A stretch of 64,000 bases of DNA. Origin: Pseudevernia furfuracea (lineage: Eukaryota; Ascomycota; Lecanoromycetes; Lecanorales; Parmeliaceae). Location of the stretch: positions 372,001-436,000 of the forward strand of contig JAIUPT010000040.1 in the NCBI GenBank assembly GCA_022315425.1, written 5' to 3'. Position numbers and translations under genes: made by a program. Shown here in pieces: positions 34,781-46,864 of the stretch (position 1 is the first letter of the stretch; each line of letters begins with the position of its first letter). The notes under the pieces were generated by a model. The model was not told the origin of the DNA, did no database searches, and saw only the letters and a program-made list of their open reading frames with translations.

Positions 34781-35514
34781 TTGGAGGGTTCATCTCGCTG
34801 CAGCTTTTTATATTTTGCGCGTGTGAGACCGTGCATATGTCGCTTGACGCCTATACTTGTATTATAGCACACCCGTAAGCGAACATGCGCCGTCAGAGGG
34901 TGGTGTTCCTGTTCGCACGGATTGTCAACGGTCTTTGAGATTCTAGAACGTCTGCCCAATCTGTCTTCTCCTGTATCATACTTGCGAAGAATGATTAGAC
35001 CTTCACATCGAATAGGGTATCACACAGTTCGAGAGTAGCAAAGACCATTCTTTGATTGCAGCGCTCGTCAAGCAAAACACCCTCCGGTCTCGATAGCTTT
35101 TAGATGAGTGATGTACGATCTCAGAGCGTATTAACAGATCGCCAAAGCGGCAAAGCATATACATTGTTCCGATATTCTTAGAAGCGATGTCAAGCAAGGT
35201 TCCCTGTTGATGACCTCAACCCATGGCTATCGCCTCTGCATGATTGCTCACCTCGTGACTGCTAGTTCTTTCTGAGGAAAGCGGTCTGCGTGCGGAGTTT
35301 GTCTGCTAATTGAATCATCTTTTTGCTTAAAGAGCAACCCATAGCTTTCCGCACTTCTGTTAAATCATTCTCAGCTAGGACATATACTCTCAACAGCTCA
35401 ATAGGGACCTCCAATCAAGGTCAGTGCAGCGATGGTATCATGAGAAGCAGATTAAGGTCTTAAACCAGGCAAAAAGTCTGCTTCCGATCGCTGCTCCTAC
35501 AACATAGGAGCTAG
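34781..35514. other. Region without a supported gene
   Basis: Upstream of the secreted-protein gene. The small frames show no recognisable content. Confidence 0.4.
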
Positions 35515-36175
35515 TTGGTCCCATTGCAGCCAGAGTGGTGGAGGGTTTTGAGAAGAGCAGCAAGAAGATTATTGCCAAAGCTCTGCTTCAAGTATCAAAG
35601 GAATCGCATATTCAATGGACTCGAGAAGCTCTTCTGCAGCTTCTCCACAACCTGTCGATGGAGGTGCCTGCTTCAACGGGCTTTGTACTCCACTCGATGG
35701 GCTTGAGGAATACGAAGCTAGAGAACAAGAGATGGAGGATGTTGCAGAGTTGCCAAAACGGACAAGCCAAAGCTCTCACGTCAAGATGTGCCTTTCCACT
35801 CGGCCAAGGGCGATCTTTGAGAACCATTATGGCCGTGGACGATTGCCCACGTTGCAGCTGCAGAACTTGACACAAACGATATTGAAATTTTGGTGACGGA
35901 CAGCTTTGATCGCTCCAAGCTTATGCAAAAAAATTCTACAGACATACCCAAAGCAATCCCCGACTTCTATTCGAGTATCATACGAAAGGTGGAGCGGGTT
36001 TTGCCTTTGGGTCCCTTTGGTGGTCCTCTTTTTGATCAAGGGCCTCCAGAACGATCATGAAGAAAGTCGACGAGTTGCCTGAGGGTCTCGAGCTGTTGTA
36101 CTTACACATGGGGGATCGCATAAAGCCCAAATACTGGGAAAGTTTGGGATTGTTGGCGCCGCCTCAGAATCCCTG
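35515..36175 (+). pseudogene. Relic of a NACHT-type NTPase (NLR-like) gene
   Basis: Broken pieces of the middle of a fungal NACHT NTPase are present in the right order but in different frames. A WTREALL segment is near 35618, then DGLEEYE, the Walker B region, near 35694-35714 in another frame. CLSTRPRAIFENHYGRG, the sensor-type block, is at 35789-35839. Next come LPTLQLQNLT and a VERV segment, then KVDELPEGLELLYLHMGDRI near 36064-36123. Several single-base indels separate the frames. The P-loop part and the C-terminal repeats are missing. In fungi such proteins act in heterokaryon incompatibility and non-self recognition. This copy cannot make a functional product. Confidence 0.8.
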
Positions 36176-37546
36176 AATGTCGTGGCAATTTGGTACTCTG
36201 GGGATTCAGAGGCTAACCTTCTCGAAGCTAAGGTATGGCTGTGGAAATAAAGCTCGCCAGACCAAATCCCTGGAATCCAAATCCGAGTCTGACATTTGTG
36301 GCTTGAGTGGCTTGAGTGGCTTGGGCAGAGTTAGTTTGTATACGGAGATTGATAGAAGCTGACATTATAAGGAGGGCGAACCTCTTCAGGTTGTATTTAT
36401 GTGTTGAGGAAGAAAAGAGGGAAAAAGGATGGGTGTTCTTTTTATAAACGTAGCGCTCAGAAGGCATATTTCAGCTCACGCTCCCTTCTCCTCTCTTACC
36501 CTCCCTCATCCTTGCTCACCGCTATCATTCAAACTCTTATTAAAACTCTGCATATTAATAATTAACAATCAAAAAGTAGGTATCATCTAAATCTATATAT
36601 TTACATTATCAACAAGAAATAAACCTTTTAAGCATTAATATTCAATCTACTATATAAAATATTCGAAAGTAATTATTTTTAAGTGGTGCGCGGATATAGA
36701 AGTCTCATCATACCAAATGTTTTCCTTTCGATTTCTCACCTACTGCAGCTATTGGCTTCTCCAGCCTTTTCCAAGGTCCACCTCTTCTCAGGAGCTTTGT
36801 GATGAATATTCGTCTCTGAGTTCCCAGGCCCAGAGTAGCGTGCGATGTGTGCGGTCCTGGCTCAGATAAAGGCAAAGCCTCTCCTTCATCACTCATCACA
36901 TGCCATGCGGGGATTTCGCCAGCAGACCAGCACGTACTACTCCTAAAATTCGGCCTAGACAACTCACCTGCCGTCGGATTCCCGCAAAAATCCATCAATG
37001 TGCAAATTTCAAGGAGTCTGGCTTTCATTCCGGACGATAATTCTCACTGCAAGATAGTGTTTCTGTAACCGTGCGGAGAGCGGTATAATCGCGTTTGTAA
37101 CGTGGTGAGTATGGCAAGCGAGAAGCTGGATGATTCGCAGAGTTCTGTCCGAGTCTGGGAGAGAGTGAATTTGAGATATGGGCTCAAAAGCGCTCAGGCT
37201 TGGCAGGTGACAGCGAATTTTCTCTCCTCATCCGAAGTAACGCTCAGCATGCGCGCGCGACCAGCCTTTGAAGTGGGCCCGGCAGGCCTAGTTTCATTGA
37301 TAGAAAGAGAACAAAGCTTGCGGTTCTTAACGGCCATTTGCGAACAGTGATTCTGGCCGTTGCCATGCGGTGGCGCCAAGTAGGAATTAAATTCGTTTGG
37401 TTTCCACAGTGCAAGCTCTTCCAAAACCCCTATACCTTGCAACTTCACAAGCACCACCTGTTCGGAATGCACCGCAGTACTTTCAAAGCAGTCCAAATCC
37501 CAACCCTCTGACAGGGTGATGAACTGGAATTTACAAGCCCATCAAA
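36176..37546. other. Region without a supported gene
   Basis: Includes a pyrimidine-rich stretch at 36470-36535 and an AT-rich block at about 36535-36690 that may be a transposon scrap. A GGCTTGAGT triplication lies near 36300-36326. Frames between 36700 and 37500 have no recognisable content. Confidence 0.4.
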
Positions 37547-38356
37547 ATGCCTATACCTCATCCCTCGTTCCTCTACCGTGAGTCGACGGATCCCCCTAAA
37601 ACCCCACTCCCATTGGAAGCGCGAAATGTCCATTTCTGCTGGTCTCCCTTACCCGGCTCCAGGTTCAGCTCCAATACCCATTTCCCCGAGGACGTCGGCC
37701 GATGGCACGTTTCCCACCCGGGCGGCACCCTCATCCCCACAGGTTATGCTTTCCGGCACGATATGATTAAGGGGGGTCGCCGTGCACAAACAGCTGCCGA
37801 GGCCGAGATTGACTGGTATGTGCAGATTATGGTGCTGAAGGAAGGGTGGTTGAAAGGATGGTGAGTTCTTGAGGATCACACTCTGTGGATAGGTCTGAGA
37901 GACTTTAGGTGGCCAAGGATAGAGAATTATCGCGGCCATGGCCACAGTTTCAATGTTGTCTTCCTACGGCCAAACAATTTTGGATGCACGAACGACGAGA
38001 AGGTGCCAGCAGGCTCACCCGAACTAGAAGTGGCGAGGTGGGAATCGGACCCACAGACGGGGAGATGGGATCCACCAGCAGAGCCAGTGATGGTGAGGAG
38101 GGAACAGCAACAGCAAGAAGATGAAGCGCCAGAACCTGTACCTGCACTTGAGGAATCCCTGGAGGATGCTGAATCCCCAGACGGAGATACAACCAGCGAT
38201 AATGACTCTGACTATGTACCTCCAACAACGCATACAGAGCGTGAGGCAAGGATCCAGAGAGAAGCGCGCAGCTGGGCTCGCGTGCAGACACGGACAATGA
38301 TGAGGCTGAGGCAGATGCGCAGGACTGATGACGCGCAACATCAAATTAGAGAGTGA
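37547..38356 (+). CDS. Hypothetical protein with acidic, disordered C-terminus
   Basis: Two exons, 37547-37860 and 37909-38356, joined in phase by a 48 nt GT-AG intron, give 253 residues. The first 150 residues look folded and rich in aromatic residues (GRWHVSHPGG, AEIDWYVQIM, WWPRIENYRGHGHSFNVVF). The rest is charged and glutamine/acid-rich (EEDA-type runs, DTTSDNDSDYVPP), followed by a basic arginine-rich helix at the end. I recognise no family. Upstream exons cannot be excluded, because the ATG is not preceded by an obvious promoter. Confidence 0.55.
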
Positions 38357-39856
38357 GGATGATGTGAGAATCACTGGCGAGGAGACTCCTCCGCGAAAAT
38401 TGGTGACGGCCGTCGATTTTTAGAGATTGGCGCATGTACTTATCTTAGATTCGAGAAATAATTTTTGAGCTTCTCAAAACGAATTTGGCCAAAATGTTGA
38501 GTTTAGAATGCCGTATATCTTGAAAGATGAAACCACTGTGAAGCGACATCACGACATCCAAGTTCACCCGCCCTTCTTCAAAGATATCAAAGGCCCCAGT
38601 GTCACGGTCTTTGAATGAGGTGACGTTTGTGCTGTCGGAAAACGATGAGTGTACTCAAAGTTCTTACCACGACTAGTAATGACGTGGTCAAAGAAAGCTT
38701 TAACTGCGGCCATTGAAGCACCTTGAAACGAGACCTGTGTCGGCCAATTGACTGTCTCTCCATGTCGACTATAGCTCAACCACCACCCGACTCTTTAGCA
38801 CAGAAAACGGCAAGCCGCATCCCGTTCGAAAGTGATTTTCCCTCCGAGAGCAAATTTGACTTTTTCGGCCAAGTTGTTGAGACATGTCACTTTTAAAAAA
38901 ACGACTTGAGAATTATTCAGAGGCAGAAAAACATACATGACACAAGCCGTCCTGTTGTTTCAGCGCAGTACTAACGCGTTTCCAAAGGGAGGCAGACCTG
39001 GTCTGCCAAGGGCATAAGAGTTATATAGAAAAAGTCGAAACGGCTGGGCCCATATTTTCATCTTTATGAAAACGGGCGAGTCATCAACGGCTATCGCTTT
39101 CCTGATTGAATTACGTGGTTATCATCATCGATCCCCGAGGCAACACCAAAAATTCCGACCCTCGCTTGAACACCTACCGAGGCTCATTGCAGAAATCTCC
39201 TCTCTTCTCATCGCCTCTACCTAAAAGGCATAGTACAGTCAAAAGGTTCCCGATCCATCAGATCCCATACGATGCGTAAAGTCCTGGGGGGGTGATAAAC
39301 GGATAGGCACTCTTCGTTCCTCATCGTCCAAGCGCTGAAATCCTCAAAAATTCCACTATTGTACATATCTGCTCTATTCACGGCCCCTTTTTTATAACGA
39401 CAACCCGACTAACCCACCTCTCCAAGACCTTTACCGACGGCAACAAGGCCTCGGCAATGCAGGACATCAACCCTCGGAGCCGCCGCACGTCTCACGCCCC
39501 AGAACTATTACACCAAGGCAGACAAACTATTTCATCGCAGGCATACCCAAAGCTCATCACACCATTGTGATTTTTATTTGCATAGCTGGAGACGGTGGCC
39601 TCTGGAGAAAGTGGTTGGGAATTCTTGATTTACTAGGCGAGGCGAACGTGACTTCAAGTTTGATGTTACGCTTTGGAGATGACGCAAACAACAAGCATGG
39701 AATCTGATCTAGTATTCTCTTCAAAGAAGAGTCTGCACATCACGGTATCCCCTTCAGCACGGTCCATTGTCAGCAACAATGAACTATATCGTGTCATTAT
39801 CGCAAATAGCAAATACAGACTACGCAAACCAAGCACCAACACTATATTAGTCGGCG
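38357..39856. other. Region without a supported gene
   Basis: A 71-codon minus-strand frame at 38564-38779 and several shorter frames carry no recognised motif. No repeat structure was noticed. Confidence 0.35.
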
Positions 39857-40183
39857 ATGAACTCCGTCTCTGTCTCAATGTCTTCCTGCTCATCGAGTCA
39901 CAACACCATGTCATCCACAGATGGAAAGTGGGCAGATCGGAGAATGCTAGACATCATCAGAGGAGTAGTCCAGCATCAAGGGATATCAGCCATCGAGCGT
40001 CTGGATATGGAACGATTTCTCGGCATCTTTTCCCCGACGCATGCGGCTGATCCCCGTCCGCCCAGCTATACGGAAGCAACGAGTCAAGGGCACAACACTT
40101 TTCTACCACTGCAGCCACTGCCGGATCAGCGGTCAGATGCTCAGCGGGACATTGGTGCTGATAATAGTGCTCCAAGGAGATGA
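39857..40183 (+). CDS. Possible small hypothetical protein with a PPxY motif
   Basis: A single 108-codon frame. It has a Ser-rich start, a helical stretch (DIIRGVVQHQGISAIERL) and a proline segment, PRPPSYTEAT, that contains a PPSY motif of the kind bound by WW domains. Composition is protein-like, but there is no family support and no neighbouring evidence of expression, so it may be chance. Confidence 0.3.
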   Translation: MNSVSVSMSSCSSSHNTMSSTDGKWADRRMLDIIRGVVQHQGISAIERLDMERFLGIFSPTHAADPRPPSYTEATSQGHNTFLPLQPLPDQRSDAQRDIGADNSAPRR

Positions 40184-43075
40184 TCGAATGGTGGCCAACG
40201 AAAAGATTGAGAGACAGACATAGGTGATGGTGTGCGCTCGGACGAATCCCCTAGGATGGCTGTGCCGGACGACTTTCTCGCGGATATTGCGTGGCATCTT
40301 TTATTGGCATCGGGATCGGAGAAATGGAGGCGAAAGGCGCAATCACTTGACTTCTGGGTAGAGAAACTCTGGTGCACCAGCTGAAACCTAGAACCTCAAG
40401 TCATATTTCAGAAGCGATTTCGTAGTGTGAAGGTAGCTAGAAGCCATTGGAGAGGTTTAGACGTCATAGAAAAAAGAACGTCATCGCATATCTTGCCATT
40501 GTCCAAAGGCACCGAATTTTGCATCGACTGAAATATAGCCACTGCCTCCTGCTTCAAGGGTATCGGACTCAGACGATGACTGGCAAAGGAGGCAATGAGA
40601 GGCAAGAAACCCATCCTTCAAGACAGCGATGAATTTGCAGTAACATGTGATTCCACCAATGCACCCATTGGTCTCCGCCGTATCATGCCATTACCGACAA
40701 CTTCTCCATCAACAATCAGTCGTATATCGATTTCTCTGGAATTTGATACCTCTCAACATGACCCTCGACAGTCCCGCAAGCCCTTTCACATATGACCATG
40801 ATTGAAGACGAGTCCTCGGATTATTCTTAGAAGGCCATACCGCACAATGTGCGATAGTAAAGGAAGTTGCGATGTGGTAAACTACAAAGAAGCCGCGCCG
40901 CTGGGCATTGCTCTAGAGTTTTTCAGGCGCCAGGGTTCTCTTACATCTTGGCGATTTAGTGCTCATCGGCTGTTGTCAGCTTGGCAGCCATCACGGGATC
41001 AAGTATTGTTCCTGGGGTGGGAATTCCAAGGTATGGTATGTAGCTGCAATCGACGGCCGAAGGCGTAGCTTCCACATCCTCAAACACATCATTAGGTAGA
41101 CATGCGAAGACACCGCCCAAAAGCTCTTCGTTGGCGACACGGCGAATTTTGTTTGTGTATGCGTCGGTGTGGTGCGGCAGAAGAGCTTGTCACACGAGAC
41201 TTGTAACTCCATGCCTTGTTCAAGAAAACTTCATACTTGAGCCAAAGAGTTGCATTATTGTCCTACAACGTGTTTGCTCTCGCTTTTCACCTCCACAGTC
41301 CGGCCTTGATGCTTTCTACCGCTCGGTTGAAGACCTTATGCAAACGACCAAGGATCAAAAGGAGATGTTGGAGGACATCAGCCCTACTCAAACGCCGATT
41401 CCTTGCGGCAGATTGATCCAATCCTCCGTTTGCAACAGTCATCAGTCATTAGTCATCAGTGGGTATCTAGAATTGACTTTGTGCACGTGTGAATTCGACG
41501 TCTCGAATTGTGAATGTCGATACTTTTGAACTTTATGCATAGTGCATACTGTCTACTCGTACTACTCGTATTAATGATAGGGGGAAGCTATGCCGCACAC
41601 CCGGCTAAGGATGATTGGATCAAATCATCAATAATCACAACAGCCGCGGCTGCAGATCATTTGCCTCATAAAGTAAAATCAATTCAAATACTTCCATTTT
41701 CTTCTTTTGACTCGAGCAAACTTTAACTTGACACTGATGATCTTGTTCATCTTTTGGATAATTACGCCTGTAGTTGCTCTTCAAAGAAAGAGGTCGATAT
41801 GCTGCTGCTGCCAAATCCCAACGGACGCTCAATAATGATGCACAAGGAAAGCTCAGGTAGAGGGAATGATCTAAGCTATACTACATTACGTATGAGCTTT
41901 GACAAGTCGAAAGGATCAAATTCGTAGTGGCGCCATGTCGAGGTCTAGAACACGTTTGTACGCAAACTCGGCTTGTCTTGGCGCTGCTGAACTCGCTGAG
42001 AAAGTACGAGTACTCGTACCGGCTGGTGCCGGATTTTACTCTAATCCCTGCGCAAATCCAGCCAGACCAACGAATCAACAGCCAAGGTACTCCGTAAGTC
42101 CGTATACAGGATCGATCGGTATTCCATCTCAAGCAGAAATAATAATATTAATGACATCTGGCTCATCTGGCCGAGGGCACCATTATAATTAATTTGTAAT
42201 TAATATTAAATATTAAATATTAGGCATTATTATGATTGTGCAAGGAGTAACATGCTGTCACATGCTGGAATGCTAAAAGTGGCCCGCCCTCATCCCGGAA
42301 ACTCATATGCAAATAAGGTCACAAAGTCAGCAGTCAGCGCTATGTTTGGAATCTATGATACCTTAGTCGATACGATCATGCCGCGTCTCCATCCAATAAT
42401 CCAGACACTGCTCTGATGCCACGCTAATGCCACGTTATGCCCTGCAGGTGCCGCGTGGGTGCCCGTTCTGCAACAATGCAAGTTCGGCATATGCGCCAAG
42501 TTTGCAAACCTCCGCTGCGCCCAGACGCCCCAAAATTGATACTTCTGGCTTTCAGCCTTCACGATTGCAATGTCTTGCTTTGTTCGGCCGCCATATAAGC
42601 CAATACCAGGGTCTAGGCAGTACTCTATGTAATAAGATTATGCATGCCGAGCAGAGGGTGATGAGCAGCCGTAGTCACCGTCAATAAGCCGGCCGGCAAC
42701 TCTCTTTCTTTCCCTTCATCAAACAGCAGTCTCCCCATCACCATCTTTTTTTGCTCAAATCTTAAGAAGCACCATTCCACTCTTTCACCCCAAACCTCGC
42801 GCTCTTTCATCTTTTGAATGGAACTAAAGCAATCGTGCCTCTCCAACCGTACCTCTTTGCTTCTCGTCCCGTCCCTCTCTAACGTGTACTACTTGAGCCG
42901 TATTCCCGCTGATCCTCGCGGACCAATCGAGGAATTTACATTTTGCCTTTGAACGGAGAGAAACCGAACACTTGCTTTAACATTACCTCTTTCCCTCAAT
43001 TTTCCGACCGCATCTCTCCATAGTGGCTTTAACGTGGGTACAGCGGGCGTCCGCTCCCACGTGGAGGCGCTTATA
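40184..43075. other. Long stretch without a well-supported gene
   Basis: Several weak frames only. One at 41514-41726 (70 codons) begins with a signal-peptide-like hydrophobic stretch (YCLLVLLVLMIGGSYA), but its tail is featureless. An AT-rich simple repeat of TTAATATTAAATA type lies at about 42180-42225. Pyrimidine-rich sequence from 42690 to 43030 is probably the promoter and 5' UTR of the next gene. Confidence 0.4.
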
Positions 43076-44566
43076 ATGGCGTCGTCAATCTCGGGGGACA
43101 CCGATCCTCAAGCACTGCCTAACAGACAGCCCAAACTCTCATACCGAAGCAAAACATGCGATACCGAGTCTATCAGTTCTGCGTCCACCGAATTCACCGG
43201 ATCCACAGTGTCCACCACTCCCACCTCGCCCCTCCACTCCAATTTCTGCCCTTCACCACGGTCTCCGCCCTCTGAGATGTCTCTTCCTTCCACCTCAAAA
43301 GACTCCTCGTTTGCTCCGTCATCAATGTCTTCGCGGACTTCGTCCAAAATCCCAAAGAAACGATCAAACTTCTTCTCCAGTCTATTCAGCGTCAAGGAAC
43401 CTTCGGCACAGGCTCTGCAAGACTATCAGCGGCAATTGATGAAGCAGGGCGGTGGTCGAGTCACCGCGGTTGGAATGCCAGGCGTATCATCAGCCAAGTT
43501 GCCGGCCACGGTTCCAAAAGTCAACTCGAAATGGGACGGTGTTCCGCAGACATGGAATGAGAAGGAGAAGCAGCAGGATGCAGCGAGACAATCAATGTCA
43601 GGGTCGAACCGGCACCTGAGCAGTTCAAGGTCAGGAGGGTCGGACAATAGGTCTACATCGACAGCAGACGCCTCGAGGAAACGTCTCAGCCGTGGTACTC
43701 TTGGTGGCGTGTCAATGCAGAGCGGCAGCAGCAACAATTTAGCGGAACTCTATGGCTGGGAGACCAATAGCTGTCACAGCGGAAGCTGCGCTATAGATTT
43801 TGCCGCGGAGCATAGGCCTACGACATCTCGGACTACCTCATCCTGGAGTTCTCTTCCCCTACAGAAAAACTCGTCCTTCCCCCCACACGAGCCTCCTCGA
43901 ACGCCCGCTATCCCATTGCCACCTACAGAGCTGTCTCCGCCAAGTCGCTTTGGCTCACCAAATCCACCCGCTCTGTCGCACTCGCCGCTGCTTACCCCTT
44001 ATGAGTCGTCGCCTGCCACACCCGATGCACAATCACCATTCATAAGCCTCACCTCGGCCAAATCAGGGGCGAGCCCTCAAGACAACACCGAGATTTCTCT
44101 GCTGGAAGCACCGGGGTCTGCGGAAGAAGTCATTGTGAAATCAGCTGGAGTCAACATCCTCGGTCCTCCAGGAGCAGCGAAACGGAAACCCAGACCCACC
44201 CTCCTTCAACCCGGCGATCAACGCCCAGATACGTCAGGAGCAGATCTCCAATTCAGCTCTATACTTCGCAGGGAAGCACCAGCCCAGAAAGATACGCCAT
44301 CTCCACGTCCACCACTCGCTTCCTACTTCCCAAATACAATATTCACACCGAGTTCTGATTCATTCGCGAAAGTGCCTGCCAGACACAACTCGACGCGCGA
44401 GAGGCTGGGGCTGGGCTTGAGCTTGAAGAACCAAACTGCGGCGCCATGGCAGTCTTCTGAAGAGGCGACGGGTGTCAACGCCGAGGGTGAGAGGATCATC
44501 ACGCCGACCCCGGATGGTAGACAGCCCTTGAGAAGGAAGAGTCGGATGACTTTGTTCAAGAAGTAG
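43076..44566 (+). CDS. Conserved hypothetical Ser/Pro-rich protein of filamentous ascomycetes
   Basis: A single-exon frame of 496 residues from the ATG at 43076; an in-frame ATG 14 codons earlier is the alternative start. Most of the protein is disordered and Ser/Thr/Pro-rich. One compact block looks conserved: a basic segment, KKRSNFFSSLFSVKEPSAQA, then LQDYQRQLMKQGGGRVTAVG and a W-containing segment, NSKWDGVPQTW, at about residues 95-165. I recall similar blocks in Pezizomycotina proteins of unknown function. The C-terminus is basic (PLRRKSRMTLFKK). The many SP/TP sites suggest phosphorylation. No enzymatic domain is visible. Confidence 0.8.
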   Translation: MASSISGDTDPQALPNRQPKLSYRSKTCDTESISSASTEFTGSTVSTTPTSPLHSNFCPSPRSPPSEMSLPSTSKDSSFAPSSMSSRTSSKIPKKRSNFFSSLFSVKEPSAQALQDYQRQLMKQGGGRVTAVGMPGVSSAKLPATVPKVNSKWDGVPQTWNEKEKQQDAARQSMSGSNRHLSSSRSGGSDNRSTSTADASRKRLSRGTLGGVSMQSGSSNNLAELYGWETNSCHSGSCAIDFAAEHRPTTSRTTSSWSSLPLQKNSSFPPHEPPRTPAIPLPPTELSPPSRFGSPNPPALSHSPLLTPYESSPATPDAQSPFISLTSAKSGASPQDNTEISLLEAPGSAEEVIVKSAGVNILGPPGAAKRKPRPTLLQPGDQRPDTSGADLQFSSILRREAPAQKDTPSPRPPLASYFPNTIFTPSSDSFAKVPARHNSTRERLGLGLSLKNQTAAPWQSSEEATGVNAEGERIITPTPDGRQPLRRKSRMTLFKK

Positions 44567-44995
44567 TGCGCCTCTTGTTTTGCTGTATGGGGAAGTGTTG
44601 GAGTTCTCGGTCGATTATATATGTTAGGCGGTGTATCTGCGCTGGCTACACTGCAACTATCTTATAACTGATTTTGAGCGTGGTGTTGTGGGTTTATGTA
44701 TGGGTTTGCTTTACGCTGTTTGCTGTTCGCTAGATACCCCCTGGGAGCTATACAGGTTATGGAGGGATGTTGTCTACAGACAGGACTTGGCTCCTGCTTC
44801 TATTCTATGAAATTGAGTTTCACTACTTCCATCGTGCCCTCTATGCATGCACGGTGGCTCGTAACTTCTTTCAGCTCAAGCAAACCATCACTCATATCCC
44901 CACACCGAATCCACCTCTCGCCAAACCTTCCCTTTCTGTCCCGCAAGTTCCTTCACTTTCAACCTCACCTCGTACAAGAAATCCAGCTATCCGCT

Positions 44996-45949
44996 ATGCC
45001 CACTCTCTCTATTCCTCCCAACTCTCCAGATCCTCTACACAATGACCAGCAACCAGACCCACGTCCACCGTCTCCAACAGCACCACCCTACTCACCCATA
45101 ACGCCCACCATGTCCAACTCCCTCCCAGCTACCTCTACGGCAGCAGCAGCAAACAACAATAACAACAACAACAACAGCTACAACAAAAATGGCAACCAAT
45201 ACCCTTACGCGCTCCCGCCTGCCCCGCGACCCTCTTACACCCCGCGCACCCAGCCCTCAAACCCCTACGCTCCAACAGCTTCCACACGCCCACCTCCCAC
45301 CACCCAAATGCCAGAGCCGCCGCAGCCCGTCCCTATCAGCGAAGCTACCAACTCCGACGCGATAGCGCTTCGTGCTGCCATGTCCATCTTACAACTACAG
45401 CGCCAGCAAGCGCTGCGAGACATGCAGACGCTGGAAAAGCAGAAGGAAGCCGCAGTGGCCAATCCGGAAGCTTTCGCCAGGGACGTGGTCGGCGGGAAGA
45501 TAAAGGCGCGACGGATGCGGGGGGTCCTGGGACCCGTGGGGGAGACGCAGGATGGCTTGGACGGGGGTGATACTGGACGTCGAGGAGAAAGGGACGACGG
45601 TCCGGCTGACGATGTAGGGGATGGTGGGGCGATGGACGAGTCCGGAGATGAGGGCGACAGGCTCACTGTCGAAACCGCCGGGGCGTTCGGCGAGATCCCC
45701 TCGGAGCAGAATGTGGTGCGGATGCCGCCGATCAATTGGACCAAGTACCATGTCGTGGGCGCATCACTCGACAAGCTACACGAGGAGCAGCGGTCCAGAC
45801 CGGTGGCGGGACAGCCGCTCAGGGACGAAGATTTGAAACCCAAGCAGAGGGCGCCGGAGCATGTGATAGCTTCGCCCTACGATCCGTGGAGGGACAAGCT
45901 GGAGGTGAAGGAGAAAGGCAGGACGAGGAGTGGGAGAGGGAAAGGATGA
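44996..45949 (+). CDS. Conserved hypothetical fungal protein, low-complexity N-terminus
   Basis: A single-exon frame of 317 residues from the ATG at 44996. The frame stays open further upstream, but that part has 5' UTR-like composition. Residues 1-110 are Pro/Ser/Asn-rich with a run of asparagines encoded by AAC/AAT repeats. A coiled-coil-like helix follows (LRAAMSILQLQRQQALRDMQ), then an acidic Gly/Asp-rich linker. The conserved-looking C-terminal block is VVRMPPINWTKYHVVGASLD followed by EHVIASPYDPWRDKLE. The helix-plus-block arrangement is one I associate with a Pezizomycotina family without assigned function. The end is basic (KGRTRSGRGKG). Confidence 0.75.
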   Translation: MPTLSIPPNSPDPLHNDQQPDPRPPSPTAPPYSPITPTMSNSLPATSTAAAANNNNNNNNSYNKNGNQYPYALPPAPRPSYTPRTQPSNPYAPTASTRPPPTTQMPEPPQPVPISEATNSDAIALRAAMSILQLQRQQALRDMQTLEKQKEAAVANPEAFARDVVGGKIKARRMRGVLGPVGETQDGLDGGDTGRRGERDDGPADDVGDGGAMDESGDEGDRLTVETAGAFGEIPSEQNVVRMPPINWTKYHVVGASLDKLHEEQRSRPVAGQPLRDEDLKPKQRAPEHVIASPYDPWRDKLEVKEKGRTRSGRGKG

Positions 45950-46607
45950 TTGGGATGGGGCTAGACTCTTGAGTGGATGCACTGTACATTGGTCGAGGTT
46001 GATAGGCTGTGACCACGTAATTTCCCCGGCAGCCTGCGACTTCTTGAATGTGTGCGGAGCAAAAGGTTGTGTGCCGCAATTCGCTGGCGACCTCGCCTGC
46101 TTTTCCAACGTGACTCGAGCCAGAAACCAGAGCCGTACCCCGCAATTTGGCTCGGCAGAGCAGACTCCTCGTTTGACAGAAGAGCGTCGCCGGCTCGTCC
46201 GTGACGCCTAATTTCGGGTTCGAAACCGCCAAGCATCGATGGATGTTTCTTGATGGTGGACTCGAAGGACCTTGCATTGGACGGAGCATGTGGGCTGCGT
46301 ACGGCACATTTTCCGGCCATCTCGTCAGCGTTTCAATGCGACTCCGTCGGGGATTGCAGGGTACACGGTCGACCAATCGGGCAGGCTGCCGGCGTTTCGA
46401 AGCCGCCTGATGGCCTCAAATTCGCTGAAACGCTTCACTGCCTTTTGCGAGGCGTTTCGTTGCTCTCTGGACCCTGGCTCGAGGGGAAGATGGGCGACCT
46501 TGGTAGCCTTGAGCCCTGGTGCTTTGGTATAAATTGGAGTCTGTTCCTTCTATTACACTTCTTTACTTCAGATCAGACAACGCAGCTTCCAGAACACAGC
46601 CTTCCAG

Positions 46608-46674
46608 GTAAGAATCTTCAGCGCTCTCCAGAGCCATCCTTCTACGCGACCTTGGAGTACTCATAGGCTTGCAG
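46608..46674 (+). other. Candidate 5' UTR intron
   Basis: A GTAAGA donor and a GCTTGCAG acceptor 67 nt apart, about 190 bp upstream of the next start codon, in the size range of other introns here. Confidence 0.35.
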
Positions 46675-46864
46675 ACAAAAGCTCGTTGCACGACGCAACC
46701 TTCCAACCCTACGGGCTCTCCAGAACACAACACAACACACCTTTGAGCTACTCAAAGACTCAAAGTTTCACGACCCTTTTCCGTTGGTCCTCTTTGCTCC
46801 TTTTCCACTCCCGGAGCCTTCACGGACTGACCTTTGCACAACAGTCCCTCTCGCGCTTGCCATC

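Noticed and set aside
41514..41726. 70-residue secreted peptide
   Set aside because: Only the hydrophobic N-terminus supports it; such short frames with a signal-like start occur by chance.
45265..45843. 192-codon minus-strand frame
   Set aside because: Antisense shadow of the GC-rich gene at 44996-45949.
46195..46235. B-box GGTTCGAAACC near 46216 as part of a tRNA gene
   Set aside because: No A-box or pairing arms upstream; probably chance.
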